NCBI RefSeq assembly: GCF_018588945.1
Contig: NZ_JAFIWA010000003.1
Location: 186,001-250,000, forward strand
DNA from: Microbacterium flavescens
GTDB taxonomy: Bacteria; Actinomycetota; Actinomycetes; Actinomycetales; Microbacteriaceae
Length of the DNA: 64,000 nucleotides
Direction of reading: 5' to 3'
Part shown: one piece after another, positions 19,016 to 30,168 of the stretch
Layout: each line of letters starts with the position of its first letter
Position numbering within the stretch: the stretch's first letter is position 1
Position numbers and translations under genes: made by a program
Notes under the pieces: generated by a model
Databases searched by the model: none
The model's input: only the letters and a program-made list of their open reading frames with translations
Told to the model about the DNA's origin: nothing

Positions 19016-20056
19016 ATGGTCAGCGAGCGAGGGCTCCAGGTGCTGCGCGCGATCGTCGAGGACTACGTCGACACGCGCGAGCCGGTCGGAAGCAAGGCGA
19101 TCGTCGAACGCCACGCCTTCGGCGTGTCCGCGGCGACCATCCGCAACGACATGGCGCTGCTCGAAGACGAGGACCTCATCGCGGCGCCGCACACGTCGTC
19201 GGGCCGCGTGCCGACCGACAAGGGCTACCGCGTCTTCGTCGACCACCTCGCCGACGTCCGCCCGCTCAGCACGGCGCAGCGCACCGCGATCTCCTCGTTC
19301 CTCGAGGGCCCGGGCGACCTCGACGACGTCCTCGCACGCACCGTCCGCGCGCTGACGCAGCTCACCGGCCAGGTCGCGATCGTGCAGTACCCCTCGTTCT
19401 CACGCGCCAACGTGACGCACGTCGAGCTGGTGCAGCTGGGCGGCGGGCGGATGCTGGTGATCGTCGTCACCGACACGGGCCGCGTCTCGCAGCGCATGGC
19501 CTTCGTGCGCGACGACTTCGACGACGCCGACCTCGCGCGCATCCGCGCCGAGCTCGGGACGCTCCTGGTCGGCCGTTCGGTGCGCGACGGACTCTCGCGC
19601 ATCCAGGGGCGCCTCGAAAACGCGTCGAACATGACCGCCCCGCATGAGGCCGCGACGGCCGAGATCGTGCGCGTCGTCGCAGAGGAGCTCGACGAGTTCC
19701 GGCAGGACCGCCTCGTGATGGCGGGCAGCGCCACGCTCGCCCGCCGCGAAGCAGATTTCCGCGGGAGCATCTATCCGCTTCTCGAGGCGATCGAGGAGCA
19801 GGTGACGATCCTCCGCCTCATGGGCGAGATGGTCGCCGACGATCAGGGCCTCGCCGCCAGCATCGGGCGCGAGAACGAGCCGTTCGGTCTGGCCGAGGCA
19901 TCCGTCCTCGCCAGCGACTACGACGCGACCGGCTCGCGTGCCCGCGTCGGCATCATGGGCCCGACGCGCATGGACTACCCCACCAACCTCGCGGCGGTCC
20001 GGGCCGTCGCCCGTTACCTCACGCGGATGCTCGAGGAAGACGAGAGCAGCCGCTGA
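19016..20056 (+). CDS. hrcA: Heat-inducible transcription repressor HrcA
   Basis: 346 aa. The N-terminal winged-helix region ([23 protein letters not shown], then [19 protein letters not shown]) binds CIRCE, and the C-terminal GAF-like effector region ends in the typical [20 protein letters not shown] segment. HrcA represses chaperone genes and in many bacteria depends on GroEL for activity. I choose ATG 19016, 4 bases after a GAGGAG ribosome-binding sequence, over a GTG at 19004. It is autoregulated through the CIRCE element 20 bases upstream and is followed by dnaJ. Confidence 0.96.
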   Translation: MVSERGLQVLRAIVEDYVDTREPVGSKAIVERHAFGVSAATIRNDMALLEDEDLIAAPHTSSGRVPTDKGYRVFVDHLADVRPLSTAQRTAISSFLEGPGDLDDVLARTVRALTQLTGQVAIVQYPSFSRANVTHVELVQLGGGRMLVIVVTDTGRVSQRMAFVRDDFDDADLARIRAELGTLLVGRSVRDGLSRIQGRLENASNMTAPHEAATAEIVRVVAEELDEFRQDRLVMAGSATLARREADFRGSIYPLLEAIEEQVTILRLMGEMVADDQGLAASIGRENEPFGLAEASVLASDYDATGSRARVGIMGPTRMDYPTNLAAVRAVARYLTRMLEEDESSR

Positions 20057-20112
20057 CGCGGACGCGCACACACGAACGATCACCGCGGACTCCCGCGGGC
20101 AGGAAGGCGAAT

Positions 20113-21228
20113 GTGGCTGACCACTACGAGGTCCTCGGCGTCTCGAAGGACGCATCCCTCGACGACATCAAGAAGGCGTACCGGCGCCTGGCGCGGGAGC
20201 TGCACCCCGACGTCAATCCCGGGGAAGAGGCATCCGAGCGATTCAAGCTCGTCACGCACGCGTACGACGTGCTGAGCGATCCCGACCAGCGCGCCCGCTA
20301 CGACATGGGCGGCAGCGACAGCCCGTTCGGCGGCGCCGGCGGATTCGGCGGCTTCAACGACATCTTCGAGACGTTCTTCGGCGCGGCCGGAGGCGGCGGC
20401 GGACGCGGTGGACGCCCGCGGTCCCGGCGCGAGCGCGGCCAGGACGCCCTGGTGCGCGTGACGCTCGAACTCGGTGACGTCGTCTTCGGCGTCCACCGTG
20501 ACATCGAGGTCGACACGGCCGTGCTGTGCGAGACCTGCCAGGGGTCGTGCTGCCAGCCGGGGACGACCCCGGTCACGTGCGACATCTGCCACGGCACCGG
20601 CCACGTGCAGCGTCAGGTGCGCAGCCTTCTCGGCAACGTGCTCACCAACCAGCCGTGCAACGTCTGCCAGGGCTACGGCACGACCATCCCGTACCCGTGC
20701 GCCACGTGCCAGGGGCAGGGTCGCGTGCGCGCCCGCCGCACCGTGTCGCTCGACATCCCCGCGGGCGTCGAGACCGGCCTCCGGCTCCAGCTTCCCGGCT
20801 CGGGCGAGGCCGGGCCGGCAGGCGGCCCGAACGGCGACCTCTACATCGAGGTGAACGTCACCCCGCACGAGGTCTTCAGCCGCGACGGCGACGACATCCT
20901 CGCGACGCTCGAGGTGTCGATGCCCGACGCGATCCTCGGCACGACCACGACCATCCAGTCCCTCGACGGCCCGGTCGACCTCGAGATCCGCCCGGGCATC
21001 CAGGGCGGTGACGTGCTGACGATCAAGGGCCGCGGCATCACGCCGCTGCGCGGCTCGCAGCGCGGCGACCTCCGCGTCGGCGTGCACGTGGTCACCCCGA
21101 CGCGCCTCGACGGCAAGGAGCGCGCGCTGATCGAGGACTTCGCGAAGCGCACGAAGGCGCCCGCGCCGCACCTCGCCGAGTTCCACCAGGGCCTGTTCGC
21201 CAAGCTGCGCGATCGCTTCCGGGGCTGA
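20113..21228 (+). CDS. dnaJ: Chaperone DnaJ (hrcA-linked paralogue)
   Basis: 371 aa with the full type I layout: J domain (residues 1-70, HPD in ARELHPDVN), G/F-rich linker with [12 protein letters not shown], four Cys motifs, and C-terminal substrate-binding barrels. It stimulates DnaK ATPase. It starts GTG with AGGAAGG five bases upstream. Being linked to hrcA rather than dnaK it corresponds to the DnaJ2 type of actinobacteria. Odd point: the first zinc motif reads CETCQGSC where CxxCxGxG is expected, while the other three ([24 protein letters not shown]) are normal. Confidence 0.95.
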   Translation: MADHYEVLGVSKDASLDDIKKAYRRLARELHPDVNPGEEASERFKLVTHAYDVLSDPDQRARYDMGGSDSPFGGAGGFGGFNDIFETFFGAAGGGGGRGGRPRSRRERGQDALVRVTLELGDVVFGVHRDIEVDTAVLCETCQGSCCQPGTTPVTCDICHGTGHVQRQVRSLLGNVLTNQPCNVCQGYGTTIPYPCATCQGQGRVRARRTVSLDIPAGVETGLRLQLPGSGEAGPAGGPNGDLYIEVNVTPHEVFSRDGDDILATLEVSMPDAILGTTTTIQSLDGPVDLEIRPGIQGGDVLTIKGRGITPLRGSQRGDLRVGVHVVTPTRLDGKERALIEDFAKRTKAPAPHLAEFHQGLFAKLRDRFRG

Positions 21229-21231
21229 GTC

Positions 21232-21966
21232 GTGGCGCTGCACTTCGTGCTCGATGAGCCGACCGACGCCGGGCCCGGCGATGCGGTCGCGCTCACCGGC
21301 GCCGAGGCGCATCACGCGGCGGCGGTCCGGCGCGTGCGCGTGGGCGAGGAGGTCACGGTCGGCGACGGCCGCGGCGCCTGGCTGACGGGCCGGTGCGAGT
21401 CGGTGGCGCCCCGCGAGGTCGTGGTGCGGATCGATTCGCGCACGGATGCCGCGCCCCCGCGGCCGCGCGTCGTGCTCGTGCAGGCCCTGGCGAAGGGCGA
21501 CCGCGACGAGCTCGCCGTACAGGCGGCGACCGAGCTCGGCATCGACGAGATCGTGCCGTGGCAGGCGGCGCGGAGCGTGTCGCGCTGGGATGCCGCGAAG
21601 GCCGAGAAGGGGCGTGCGCGCTGGGCGACGATCGTCCGCGAGGCGGCGAAGCAGGCGCACCGCGCGTGGATTCCCGACGTCTCGCCGCTGGCGACCACGC
21701 GCGACCTGCTGCGACTGGCCGAGGCATCCCGCACCCTCGTGCTCGAGCCGACGGGCGTCGCACGGCTCACGAACGTCGAGCTCGCCGGCGACGAGCGCGA
21801 CGTGCTGCTCGTGGTCGGGCCCGAGGGCGGGATCGCGTCCGACGAGCTGGCCGAGCTCGAGGCCGCCGGCGCCACCCTCGTCCGCCTCGGGGACAGTGTG
21901 CTGCGCACCTCCACGGCCGGCCCCGCCGCGCTGGCGGTCGTGAGCGCGTCGCTCGGCCGGTGGTGA
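21232..21966 (+). CDS. rsmE: 16S rRNA (uracil-1498-N3)-methyltransferase
   Basis: 244 aa SPOUT-class methyltransferase. The N-terminal PUA-like domain (GAEAHHAAAVRRVRVGEEV) and the C-terminal knotted SAM-binding motifs VVGPEGGIASDE and RLGDSVLRTSTAGPAAL are present. It modifies U1498 in helix 44 of 16S rRNA. The GTG start is 3 bases after dnaJ, so it is part of the hrcA-dnaJ-rsmE transcript. Confidence 0.95.
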   Translation: MALHFVLDEPTDAGPGDAVALTGAEAHHAAAVRRVRVGEEVTVGDGRGAWLTGRCESVAPREVVVRIDSRTDAAPPRPRVVLVQALAKGDRDELAVQAATELGIDEIVPWQAARSVSRWDAAKAEKGRARWATIVREAAKQAHRAWIPDVSPLATTRDLLRLAEASRTLVLEPTGVARLTNVELAGDERDVLLVVGPEGGIASDELAELEAAGATLVRLGDSVLRTSTAGPAALAVVSASLGRW

Positions 21967-22024
21967 GCGCCTTCCGCGCCGAGGAAGCCCGCCCTGCGAG
22001 CACCCCCGTCGGTAGACTTGCGGG

Positions 22025-22372
22025 ATGAGCGAGCCATCGATCTTCACGCGCATCCACACGGGGGAGATCCCGTCCGAGATCATCGCCGAGACCGAGAACG
22101 TGTTCGCCATCCGAGACATCGCGCCGAAGGCGCCGGTGCACCTGCTGGTGATCCCGAAGTCGCCGGAGTACCGCAACGTCGTCGAGCTCGCCGCGGGCGC
22201 TCCTGAGTTGATGGCCGAGATGGTCGGCCTGGCCAACACCCTGGCGGCCGAGCACGCCGACGGTGATTTCCGCCTGGTGTTCAACACCGGCCCGAACGCG
22301 GGCCAGACCGTCTTCCACGTGCACGCCCACGTGCTCGCCGGAGGACTCGAGGAAGAGAGCCTTGGTGCCTGA
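22025..22372 (+). CDS. HIT family (HINT-like) nucleotide hydrolase
   Basis: 115 aa, the normal size for HINT proteins. The catalytic triad H98-V-H100-A-H102 is preceded by GQTVFHVH. HINT enzymes hydrolyse adenosine phosphoramidates. The start follows TAGACT (22013-22018) by exactly six bases, so a leaderless promoter begins a new unit here. Its last codons overlap the phoH start. Confidence 0.93.
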   Translation: MSEPSIFTRIHTGEIPSEIIAETENVFAIRDIAPKAPVHLLVIPKSPEYRNVVELAAGAPELMAEMVGLANTLAAEHADGDFRLVFNTGPNAGQTVFHVHAHVLAGGLEEESLGA

Positions 22373-23453
22373 CGAACATTCCGATGACCCGGTGGTCGAC
22401 CGGGTCTACGCCGACGGCGTCGCCATGGTGCAGCTGCTCGGCCCCCAGGACCGCCTGCTCCGCGTCGTCGAGAAGGAGCACCCCGGGGTCGACGTGCACG
22501 TGCGCGGCAACGAGATCACCCTGACCGGCGGAGCGGATGCCGTGGCCGCCGCCCGCTCGCTCGTCGACGAGCTGCTCGCCATGACGCAGGCCGGGCAGGG
22601 CCTCGACCCCGCCGACGTGTCGTCATCGAGCCGCATCCTGCGCACCGAGGGCGGACCCCGTCCGTCCGAGGTGCTCGGCGAGGCGATCCTGTCGTCTCGC
22701 GGGAAGGTCATCCGCCCGAAGACGCTCGGCCAGAAGGCCTACGTCGACGCGATCGAGGAGAACACGATCGTGTTCGGCATCGGTCCGGCCGGAACCGGCA
22801 AGACGTATCTCGCGATGGCGAAGGCGGTGCAGGCACTCCAGCGCAAGGAGGTCAGCCGCATCATCCTGACCCGCCCGGCCGTGGAGGCAGGTGAGCGCCT
22901 CGGGTTCCTCCCCGGCACCCTCACCGACAAGATCGACCCGTACCTCCGCCCGCTGTACGACGCGCTGAACGAGATGATGGACCCCGAGCTCGTCCCCAAG
23001 CTCATGGCCACCGGGACCATCGAGGTCGCCCCGCTGGCGTACATGCGCGGCCGCACGCTCAACGACTCGTTCGTCGTGCTCGACGAGGCGCAGAACACGA
23101 CGCCCGAGCAGATGAAGATGTTCCTCACGCGCCTGGGGTTCGGCACGCGCATGGTCGTGACGGGCGACATCACGCAGATCGACCTTCCGCAGGGAGCGTC
23201 CGGACTCCGGCTCGTCACCCGCGTCCTCGACGAGATCGACGACATCCACTTCTCCTACCTCACGAGCGAGGACGTCGTCCGGCACACCCTGGTGGGACGC
23301 ATCGTCGACGCGTACAGCGAGTACGACGAGCGCCGTCTCGCGGCGCGTCGGGAGCGGGACGAGGCATCCGAGCTCGCCAACCGTGCCGAGCGCCGCGCGG
23401 GCATGCGTCCGCAGAACCCGCGCGACCATCTCCCCAAGCGAGGACGCTCATGA
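22365..23453 (+). CDS. phoH: PhoH family ATPase
   Basis: About 362 aa. The N-terminal quarter is a KH-like RNA-binding region (VHVRGNEITLTGGADAVAAA); the ATPase has Walker A GPAGTGKT (residues 140-147) and Walker B FVVLDEAQN. PhoH proteins are RNA-associated ATPases. The GTG start at 22365 overlaps the HIT stop by 8 bases and has a GAGGAAGAG ribosome-binding stretch inside the HIT gene. The stop overlaps the ybeY ATG by four bases, indicating translational coupling. Confidence 0.92.
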   Translation: MPDEHSDDPVVDRVYADGVAMVQLLGPQDRLLRVVEKEHPGVDVHVRGNEITLTGGADAVAAARSLVDELLAMTQAGQGLDPADVSSSSRILRTEGGPRPSEVLGEAILSSRGKVIRPKTLGQKAYVDAIEENTIVFGIGPAGTGKTYLAMAKAVQALQRKEVSRIILTRPAVEAGERLGFLPGTLTDKIDPYLRPLYDALNEMMDPELVPKLMATGTIEVAPLAYMRGRTLNDSFVVLDEAQNTTPEQMKMFLTRLGFGTRMVVTGDITQIDLPQGASGLRLVTRVLDEIDDIHFSYLTSEDVVRHTLVGRIVDAYSEYDERRLAARRERDEASELANRAERRAGMRPQNPRDHLPKRGRS

Positions 23454-23920
23454 CGATCGAGATCAGCAACGAGTCGGGCATCGCCGTCGACGAGACCGTG
23501 CTGCTCCGCCTGATGGAGAACAACTTCTCGGAGCTGCACGTCAGCGCGGAGGCCGATGTGGCGATCCTCCTGGTCGACGAGGGCGCCATGGAGGCGCTGC
23601 ACGTGCAGTGGATGGACGAGCCCGGTCCCACCGATGTGCTGAGCTTCCCCATGGACGAGCTGCGTCCGGGCACGGAGGACATGCCCACACCGGCCGGACT
23701 GCTCGGCGACATCGTCCTCTGCCCGCAGGTCGCCGAGACCCAGGCGGTCGCCGCGAAGCACTCGACCATGGACGAGCTCGTCATGCTGACCACCCACGGA
23801 CTGCTGCACCTGCTCGGGTTCGACCACGCCGAGCCGGAGGAGGAGCGCGAGATGTTCGGGCTCCAGCGCGAGCTCATCACGGCCTTCCAGGCCGTGGAGC
23901 GTCGCCGAAATCGCGCATGA
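23450..23920 (+). CDS. ybeY: Endoribonuclease YbeY (rRNA maturation factor)
   Basis: 156 aa metalloprotein. The zinc motif HGLLHLLGFDHAEPEE matches H-G-x-L-H-L-x-G-x-D-H. YbeY acts in 16S rRNA 3' end maturation and 70S quality control. It overlaps phoH and the downstream CBS-domain gene by four bases each (ATGA), placing it in a translationally coupled chain. Confidence 0.96.
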   Translation: MTIEISNESGIAVDETVLLRLMENNFSELHVSAEADVAILLVDEGAMEALHVQWMDEPGPTDVLSFPMDELRPGTEDMPTPAGLLGDIVLCPQVAETQAVAAKHSTMDELVMLTTHGLLHLLGFDHAEPEEEREMFGLQRELITAFQAVERRRNRA

Positions 23921-25281
23921 CCGCTGCGCTTCTCCTCGTCGCCGCCGTTCTGCTGCTGGCGTTCGGCGCACTGATGGTCGCCATCGACGCCGCCCTCAGC
24001 GTCACCTCGCGCGCCGATCTCGCCGAACTCGGCTCGTCCGGCCGCAACGCCTCGGCGCTGCGCCGGATCGCCGCCGACCCCGAGGCGCATACCAACGCCG
24101 TCATCTTCATCCGTGTGCTCTCCGAGACGACGGCCGCAGTGCTCGTCACGGTGGCGTTCACCGACCTGTTCGACAACATCTGGTGGGCGATGCTCGCCGC
24201 CGCCGTGCTGATGACGGGCGTGTCGTACGTCGTGGTCGGCGCGAGCCCGCGCAACGTCGGCCGCCAGCATGCGAAGGGCCTGCTGCGCGGTGCCGCGCCG
24301 GTGATCCGCGGAGTGCGCATCCTCCTCGGCCCGCTGGCGCACGGCCTCGTCGCCCTCGGCACGCGCATCACGCCCGGAGCCTCGCGGGGGTCGTCGTTCG
24401 CATCCGAAGAGCAGCTGCTCAGCATCATCGACGAGGCGGCCGAGAACGAGCTCATCGAGCAGGACGACCGCGAGCTCATCCATTCGGTGTTCGACTTCAC
24501 CGACACGTTCGTGCGCGCCGTCATGGTGCCCCGTACCGACATGGTGACGGTGGATGCCTCGGCCTCCACCCGCGATGCGATGTCGATCTTCCTCGACAAG
24601 GGGATCTCTCGCATCCCGATCGTCGACGACGAGGCCGACGACGTGGTGGGCGTGCTCTACCTCAAGGATCTCGTCCAGTTCGGCTTCCGCGACGAGTCGG
24701 GGTGGCGCGATGCGCCGGTCACGCGCATCGCGCGACCCGCCGTGTTCGTGCCGGAGTCGATGAAGGCCGAGACCCTGCTCCAGCAGATGAAGCGCGACGC
24801 CGTGCACGTGTGCCTCGTGATCGACGAGTACGGGGGAGTGTCGGGCCTGGTGACCCTCGAGGACCTCATCGAGGAGCTCGTGGGCGAGATCGCCGACGAA
24901 TACGACCCGCGGTCCGACGAGGTGACCGAGCTCGAGCCCGGCCACTTCCGAGTGAGCGCCCGCCTCGGTCTCGACGAGGTCGGCGACCTGTTCGGCATCG
25001 AGCTCGAGGACGAGGACGTCGACTCGATCGGCGGCCTGCTCGGCAAGGCGCTCGGCCGCGTGCCGCAGCCCGGGGCCACGGCGGAGTACGGCGGGCTCGT
25101 CATGACCGGCGGGGCGTCACGCGGACGCGGCCGCGGGATCTCGACGGTCTTCGTCGAACGCGGGGAAGGGCTGGATGCGGCGGAGACGCCGTCCGGCCGG
25201 GCACCGCGCACGGGCGAGATCCGCACCGTGCCGACCCGCACCGGCGAGGTGCGCGTCCCCAGGAAAGGCGATCGATCATGA
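23917..25281 (+). CDS. CNNM/CBS-domain hemolysin-family membrane protein
   Basis: 454 aa. The order is an N-terminal DUF21/CNNM membrane domain with about three to four hydrophobic segments, a CBS pair (VPRTDMVTVDASASTRDAM through DDEADDVVGVLYLKDLV, then the second repeat with VCLVIDEYGGVSGLVTLEDLIEELVGEI), and a C-terminal CorC/HlyC domain (ELEPGHFRVSARLGLDEVGDLF). The family is linked to Mg2+ or Co2+ efflux; the old name hemolysin is misleading. Its ATG overlaps the ybeY stop and its stop overlaps the era start, both by four bases. Confidence 0.92.
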   Translation: MTAALLLVAAVLLLAFGALMVAIDAALSVTSRADLAELGSSGRNASALRRIAADPEAHTNAVIFIRVLSETTAAVLVTVAFTDLFDNIWWAMLAAAVLMTGVSYVVVGASPRNVGRQHAKGLLRGAAPVIRGVRILLGPLAHGLVALGTRITPGASRGSSFASEEQLLSIIDEAAENELIEQDDRELIHSVFDFTDTFVRAVMVPRTDMVTVDASASTRDAMSIFLDKGISRIPIVDDEADDVVGVLYLKDLVQFGFRDESGWRDAPVTRIARPAVFVPESMKAETLLQQMKRDAVHVCLVIDEYGGVSGLVTLEDLIEELVGEIADEYDPRSDEVTELEPGHFRVSARLGLDEVGDLFGIELEDEDVDSIGGLLGKALGRVPQPGATAEYGGLVMTGGASRGRGRGISTVFVERGEGLDAAETPSGRAPRTGEIRTVPTRTGEVRVPRKGDRS

Positions 25282-26174
25282 CCGAGACCAGCCGCTCCGG
25301 CTTCATCACCTTCGTCGGACGACCCAACGTGGGCAAGTCGACCCTGACCAACGCCCTCGTCGGCGAGAAGGTCGCCATCACCAGTGAGAAGCCGCAGACC
25401 ACGCGCCGCGCGATCCGGGGGATCGTCAACCGGCCCGGCGGTCAGCTCGTGATCGTCGACACTCCCGGCATCCACAAGCCGCGCACCCTGCTGGGCGAGC
25501 GGCTGAACAGCCTCGTCGAGCAGGTGCTCGGCGACGTCGACGTCATCGGGTTCTGCGTGCCCGCGAACGAGAAGGTCGGACCCGGCGACCGCCGCATCGC
25601 GGCGTCTCTCGACGGGTATCCCCGGGCGAAGAAGGTCGCGATCGTGACCAAGACCGACGCGGCGGCGCGCGACCAGATCACCGAGCGCCTCATGGAGGTC
25701 GACGCCCTCCGCGAGGACTGGGCAGCGGTCATCCCGCTGTCCGCGCTCACGCGGGAGCAGCTCGACGTGCTCACCGACGAGCTGCTCGGGCTCATGCCCG
25801 AGGGGCCGGCGCTGTACGGAGCCGACGTCGTGACAGATGAGTCCATCGAGGACCGCGTCGCCGAGATCATCCGCGAGGCCGCGCTCGAGGGCGTGCGCGA
25901 CGAACTGCCGCACTCGATCGCCGTGACGATCGAGGACATGGCACCGCGGGAGGACTCCGACCTCACCGACATCTACGCGAACATCGTCGTCGAGCGCGAC
26001 AGCCAGAAGGCGATCATCATCGGCCGCAAGGGGTCGCGTCTGGCCGACGTGGGCAAGCGCGCACGCGCCGGCATCGAGCCCCTCGTCGGGACGCGCGTCT
26101 TCCTCTCACTACGCGTGCGGGTGGCCAAGGAGTGGCAGCGCGACCCGAAGCAGCTGGGCCGGCTGGGATTCTGA
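25278..26174 (+). CDS. era: GTPase Era
   Basis: 298 aa. G1 GRPNVGKS (residues 14-21), G2-region TTRRAIRG, G3 DTPGI and G4 TKTD are visible, followed by the C-terminal KH domain (KAIIIGRKGSRLADVGKRAR). Era binds the 3' end of 16S rRNA during 30S assembly, consistent with ybeY just upstream. It is the last gene of the HIT-phoH-ybeY-CBS-era chain. A short six-bp hairpin overlaps its stop, too weak to call a terminator. Confidence 0.97.
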   Translation: MTETSRSGFITFVGRPNVGKSTLTNALVGEKVAITSEKPQTTRRAIRGIVNRPGGQLVIVDTPGIHKPRTLLGERLNSLVEQVLGDVDVIGFCVPANEKVGPGDRRIAASLDGYPRAKKVAIVTKTDAAARDQITERLMEVDALREDWAAVIPLSALTREQLDVLTDELLGLMPEGPALYGADVVTDESIEDRVAEIIREAALEGVRDELPHSIAVTIEDMAPREDSDLTDIYANIVVERDSQKAIIIGRKGSRLADVGKRARAGIEPLVGTRVFLSLRVRVAKEWQRDPKQLGRLGF

Positions 26175-26178
26175 CGGC

Positions 26179-26826
26179 TCAGCCGTCCACCGGCCGCAGC
26201 GCCGACCGGATGATCACGGTGTCGTCGCCGTAGTCCTCGTCCGCGGCTTTCTGCCACGTGCCGTCGTCCCACACGACGTCGACGAACAGCCAGCCGCTCT
26301 CGGGGTACGACGAGAGGTAGGCCTCGTGCAGGATGTCCGGGAGGCTCTCCTGGATCTCCAGCAGCGTGGCCTCGTCGCCCTGCCCGGGCTCGCCGCCCGT
26401 GGGGTCGTCCTGCATCATCGGGTCGAAGAGGGCGAGCATGACCGGCGGCTGCGTGACCGTGAACTCCTCGCCGTCGTACATGCCCTGCACGGCGTACGCG
26501 CCCCACGTGGTGTCGCCCGACGACTCCGAGCCGTCCACGCCGTCCCACGTCCAGTTGGCGATCGGGATGCCGCTGCACTGCGGGGGATAGGACTCCGCGA
26601 TCGGGCCGAGGCACAGCTCGGCGTCGCCGCCGACGTCCATGACGGTGCCCTGGGCGAGGACGTCGCCCTCCGGAGGGGCGGGCCAGAGCGACCCCAGCGA
26701 GGCGCCCACGGGCGCGTCGCCCGCCGGCGGAGGGGCGGCGGAGCCGGCCGATGTCGCGCAGCCGGAGAGAGCGAGGACGGATGCCGCGCCCAGCGCGACG
26801 AGGAGGTGTCGACGATGACGTGTCAT
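26179..26826 (-). CDS. Putative lipoprotein of unknown function
   Basis: 215 aa. The N-terminus MTRHRRHLLVALGAASVLAL is a basic plus hydrophobic signal ending in the lipobox LSGC, so it is probably a lipid-anchored surface protein. The mature part is acidic, with a Pro/Gly/Ala linker and a Trp-rich body (ANWTWDGVDG, WLFVDVVWDDGTWQ). I recognise no domain. Only one Cys pair is visible (ELCLGP and PPQCSG), possibly a disulfide. The start at 26826 is chosen because upstream codons read into Arg-rich, non-signal sequence. It converges on era and is divergent from the leuA leader. Confidence 0.7.
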   Translation of the reverse strand: MTRHRRHLLVALGAASVLALSGCATSAGSAAPPPAGDAPVGASLGSLWPAPPEGDVLAQGTVMDVGGDAELCLGPIAESYPPQCSGIPIANWTWDGVDGSESSGDTTWGAYAVQGMYDGEEFTVTQPPVMLALFDPMMQDDPTGGEPGQGDEATLLEIQESLPDILHEAYLSSYPESGWLFVDVVWDDGTWQKAADEDYGDDTVIIRSALRPVDG

Positions 26827-26872
26827 ATCCGTCGAGTGTCGGCGACTGCGGGATCGTCTCATCCGATTGTGA

Positions 26873-28792
<1,920 letters not shown>

Positions 28793-28798
28793 TCCAGC

Positions 28799-28817
28799 CC
28801 GCGGCGGGGTGCCGCGG
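28799..28817. terminator. Possible bidirectional terminator between leuA and the TRIC gene
   Basis: A 7-bp perfect GC stem (CCGCGGC with GCCGCGG) with a five-base loop fills the 27-base gap between converging stop codons. It has no U-tract. Confidence 0.5.
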
Positions 28818-28819
28818 CG

Positions 28820-29503
28820 TCACTTCACGATCGGGATCGTCGACGTCTCGACCGCGACCTTCTGGCGGTAGAGCGCGCGCTGCTCCGGCAGTGAGATGTC
28901 GAAGATCACCGCGAGCAGGCGGATGACGGTGGTGACGGCGACGCCGACGATCGCGGCGATGAAGAGGTCGAGGCCGAGCGTGTTCGCGACGGCGAGGACG
29001 AGGCATCCGGCCCCCGCGGCCACCGCGTAGAGCGAGCCGACGTGCATGATCGCGACCGGCAGCCCCATGATCATGTCGCGCAGGATGCCACCGCCGACGG
29101 CCGCGCAGACTCCGACGAAGACGGCGGGGACGAGGGGGAGGCCGAGCGCGAGCGCCTTGCTCGTGCCGAACGCGCCGAAGAGCCCGATCACGAGCGCGTC
29201 GAGGCCGACGATGACGGCGTTGAGGCGCTGGAATACGCCCGCGAGCAGCATTCCGAGCAGGGCGGCGCCCGTGGCCGTCAGCAGGTACCAGTTGCTCTGC
29301 AGGGTCACCGGGGTGACGTTCAGCAGCAGGTCGCGGATGAGTCCGCCGCCCATGCCGACGACGATCCCGATGATCGCGACGCCGAGGAGGTCGAGCCGAC
29401 GCTGGCCGCGGAAGCCGGACGCGAACAGAGCGCCCTGGATGCCGCCGAGCCCGACGGCGAGGAGATCCGCCCACAGCGGGATCACGAAGATCGGCTCGTT
29501 CAC
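28820..29503 (-). CDS. Trimeric intracellular cation channel (TRIC/UPF0126) family protein
   Basis: 227 aa membrane protein built from two homologous repeats, each about three helices. The repeat signature GGGLIRD appears near residue 55 and again as GGGILRD near residue 145. Bacterial TRIC members form K+-permeable channels; some are annotated as glycine transporters. The GTG start at 29503 is supported by a GACAAT -10 (29510-29515, minus) ending six bases upstream. A longer reading frame would add an unlikely His/Gly-rich N-terminus. Confidence 0.88.
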   Translation of the reverse strand: MNEPIFVIPLWADLLAVGLGGIQGALFASGFRGQRRLDLLGVAIIGIVVGMGGGLIRDLLLNVTPVTLQSNWYLLTATGAALLGMLLAGVFQRLNAVIVGLDALVIGLFGAFGTSKALALGLPLVPAVFVGVCAAVGGGILRDMIMGLPVAIMHVGSLYAVAAGAGCLVLAVANTLGLDLFIAAIVGVAVTTVIRLLAVIFDISLPEQRALYRQKVAVETSTIPIVK

Positions 29504-29523
29504 CCCTCTATTGTCGGGGCTCG

Positions 29524-30168
29524 TCAGGGGATGTGCGTGCGCACCGCCGTCATGAATCCGTCCAGGTCGTCCACCCACAGGCGCACGGCCTCGACCTCGG
29601 ACTCACGGTCGCCGAGCCGAACCGTGACGGGGCGTTCCAGGACGACGAGCACGTTCGTCTCGTGCTGCATCCGCAGCGCGAGAGTCGGGCCGTGCGGCTC
29701 GTCGCGGATCTTGGGCGCCTTCTCGAGGACGTCGCGCGACTTCTCGACGCTCGCCACGACGTCCCACGGCAGATCGACGTCGACCTCGGCGCCGTACCGG
29801 GCGCGGATGCCGTCGGGCCCGACCGCGTGCGGACGGGTGAGGAACCCCAGCAGCAGGCCGATCATCCACGTGACGCCCCAGATGCCCAGTGCCAGCAGCG
29901 GGATGCGCACCCAGGGCCAGTCGTGCACGATGAGGTCGACGATCGGGATCTCCACGGCCGACAGGACGATGAAGACGACGAGGATGGTCAGCACGGGGGA
30001 GTGGTACGTGAAACCGCTCGCTCCCCGGGGCACGCGCGGGCGGCGGAAGAGCCAGCGGTAGAGGCTCTGCCAGACCCCGACCTCGGCGCGCCAGGCGGCT
30101 CGGGCGAGTGCCGCGGTGCGGGCGAGAGGGCGGAGTCGTGGCTCGGTGGCGGGCGCGATGTCGGTCAT
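29524..30168 (-). CDS. Two-helix membrane protein, unknown function
   Basis: 214 aa. After about 55 soluble residues rich in Arg there are two strong hydrophobic segments (VLTILVVFIVLSAVEIPIV and IPLLALGIWGVTWMIGLLLGFL), then a soluble domain that looks like a PH-type beta fold (VGPDGIRARYGAEVDVDLPWDVVASVEK). I cannot assign a family. Its ATG overlaps the stop of the MarR regulator by four bases, so the pair is translationally coupled and the protein may be linked to what the regulator senses. Confidence 0.75.
   Translation of the reverse strand: MTDIAPATEPRLRPLARTAALARAAWRAEVGVWQSLYRWLFRRPRVPRGASGFTYHSPVLTILVVFIVLSAVEIPIVDLIVHDWPWVRIPLLALGIWGVTWMIGLLLGFLTRPHAVGPDGIRARYGAEVDVDLPWDVVASVEKSRDVLEKAPKIRDEPHGPTLALRMQHETNVLVVLERPVTVRLGDRESEVEAVRLWVDDLDGFMTAVRTHIP

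Noticed and set aside
26173..26187. Terminator after era
   Set aside because: A six-bp stem with a three-base loop overlapping two stop codons is too weak without a U-tract.
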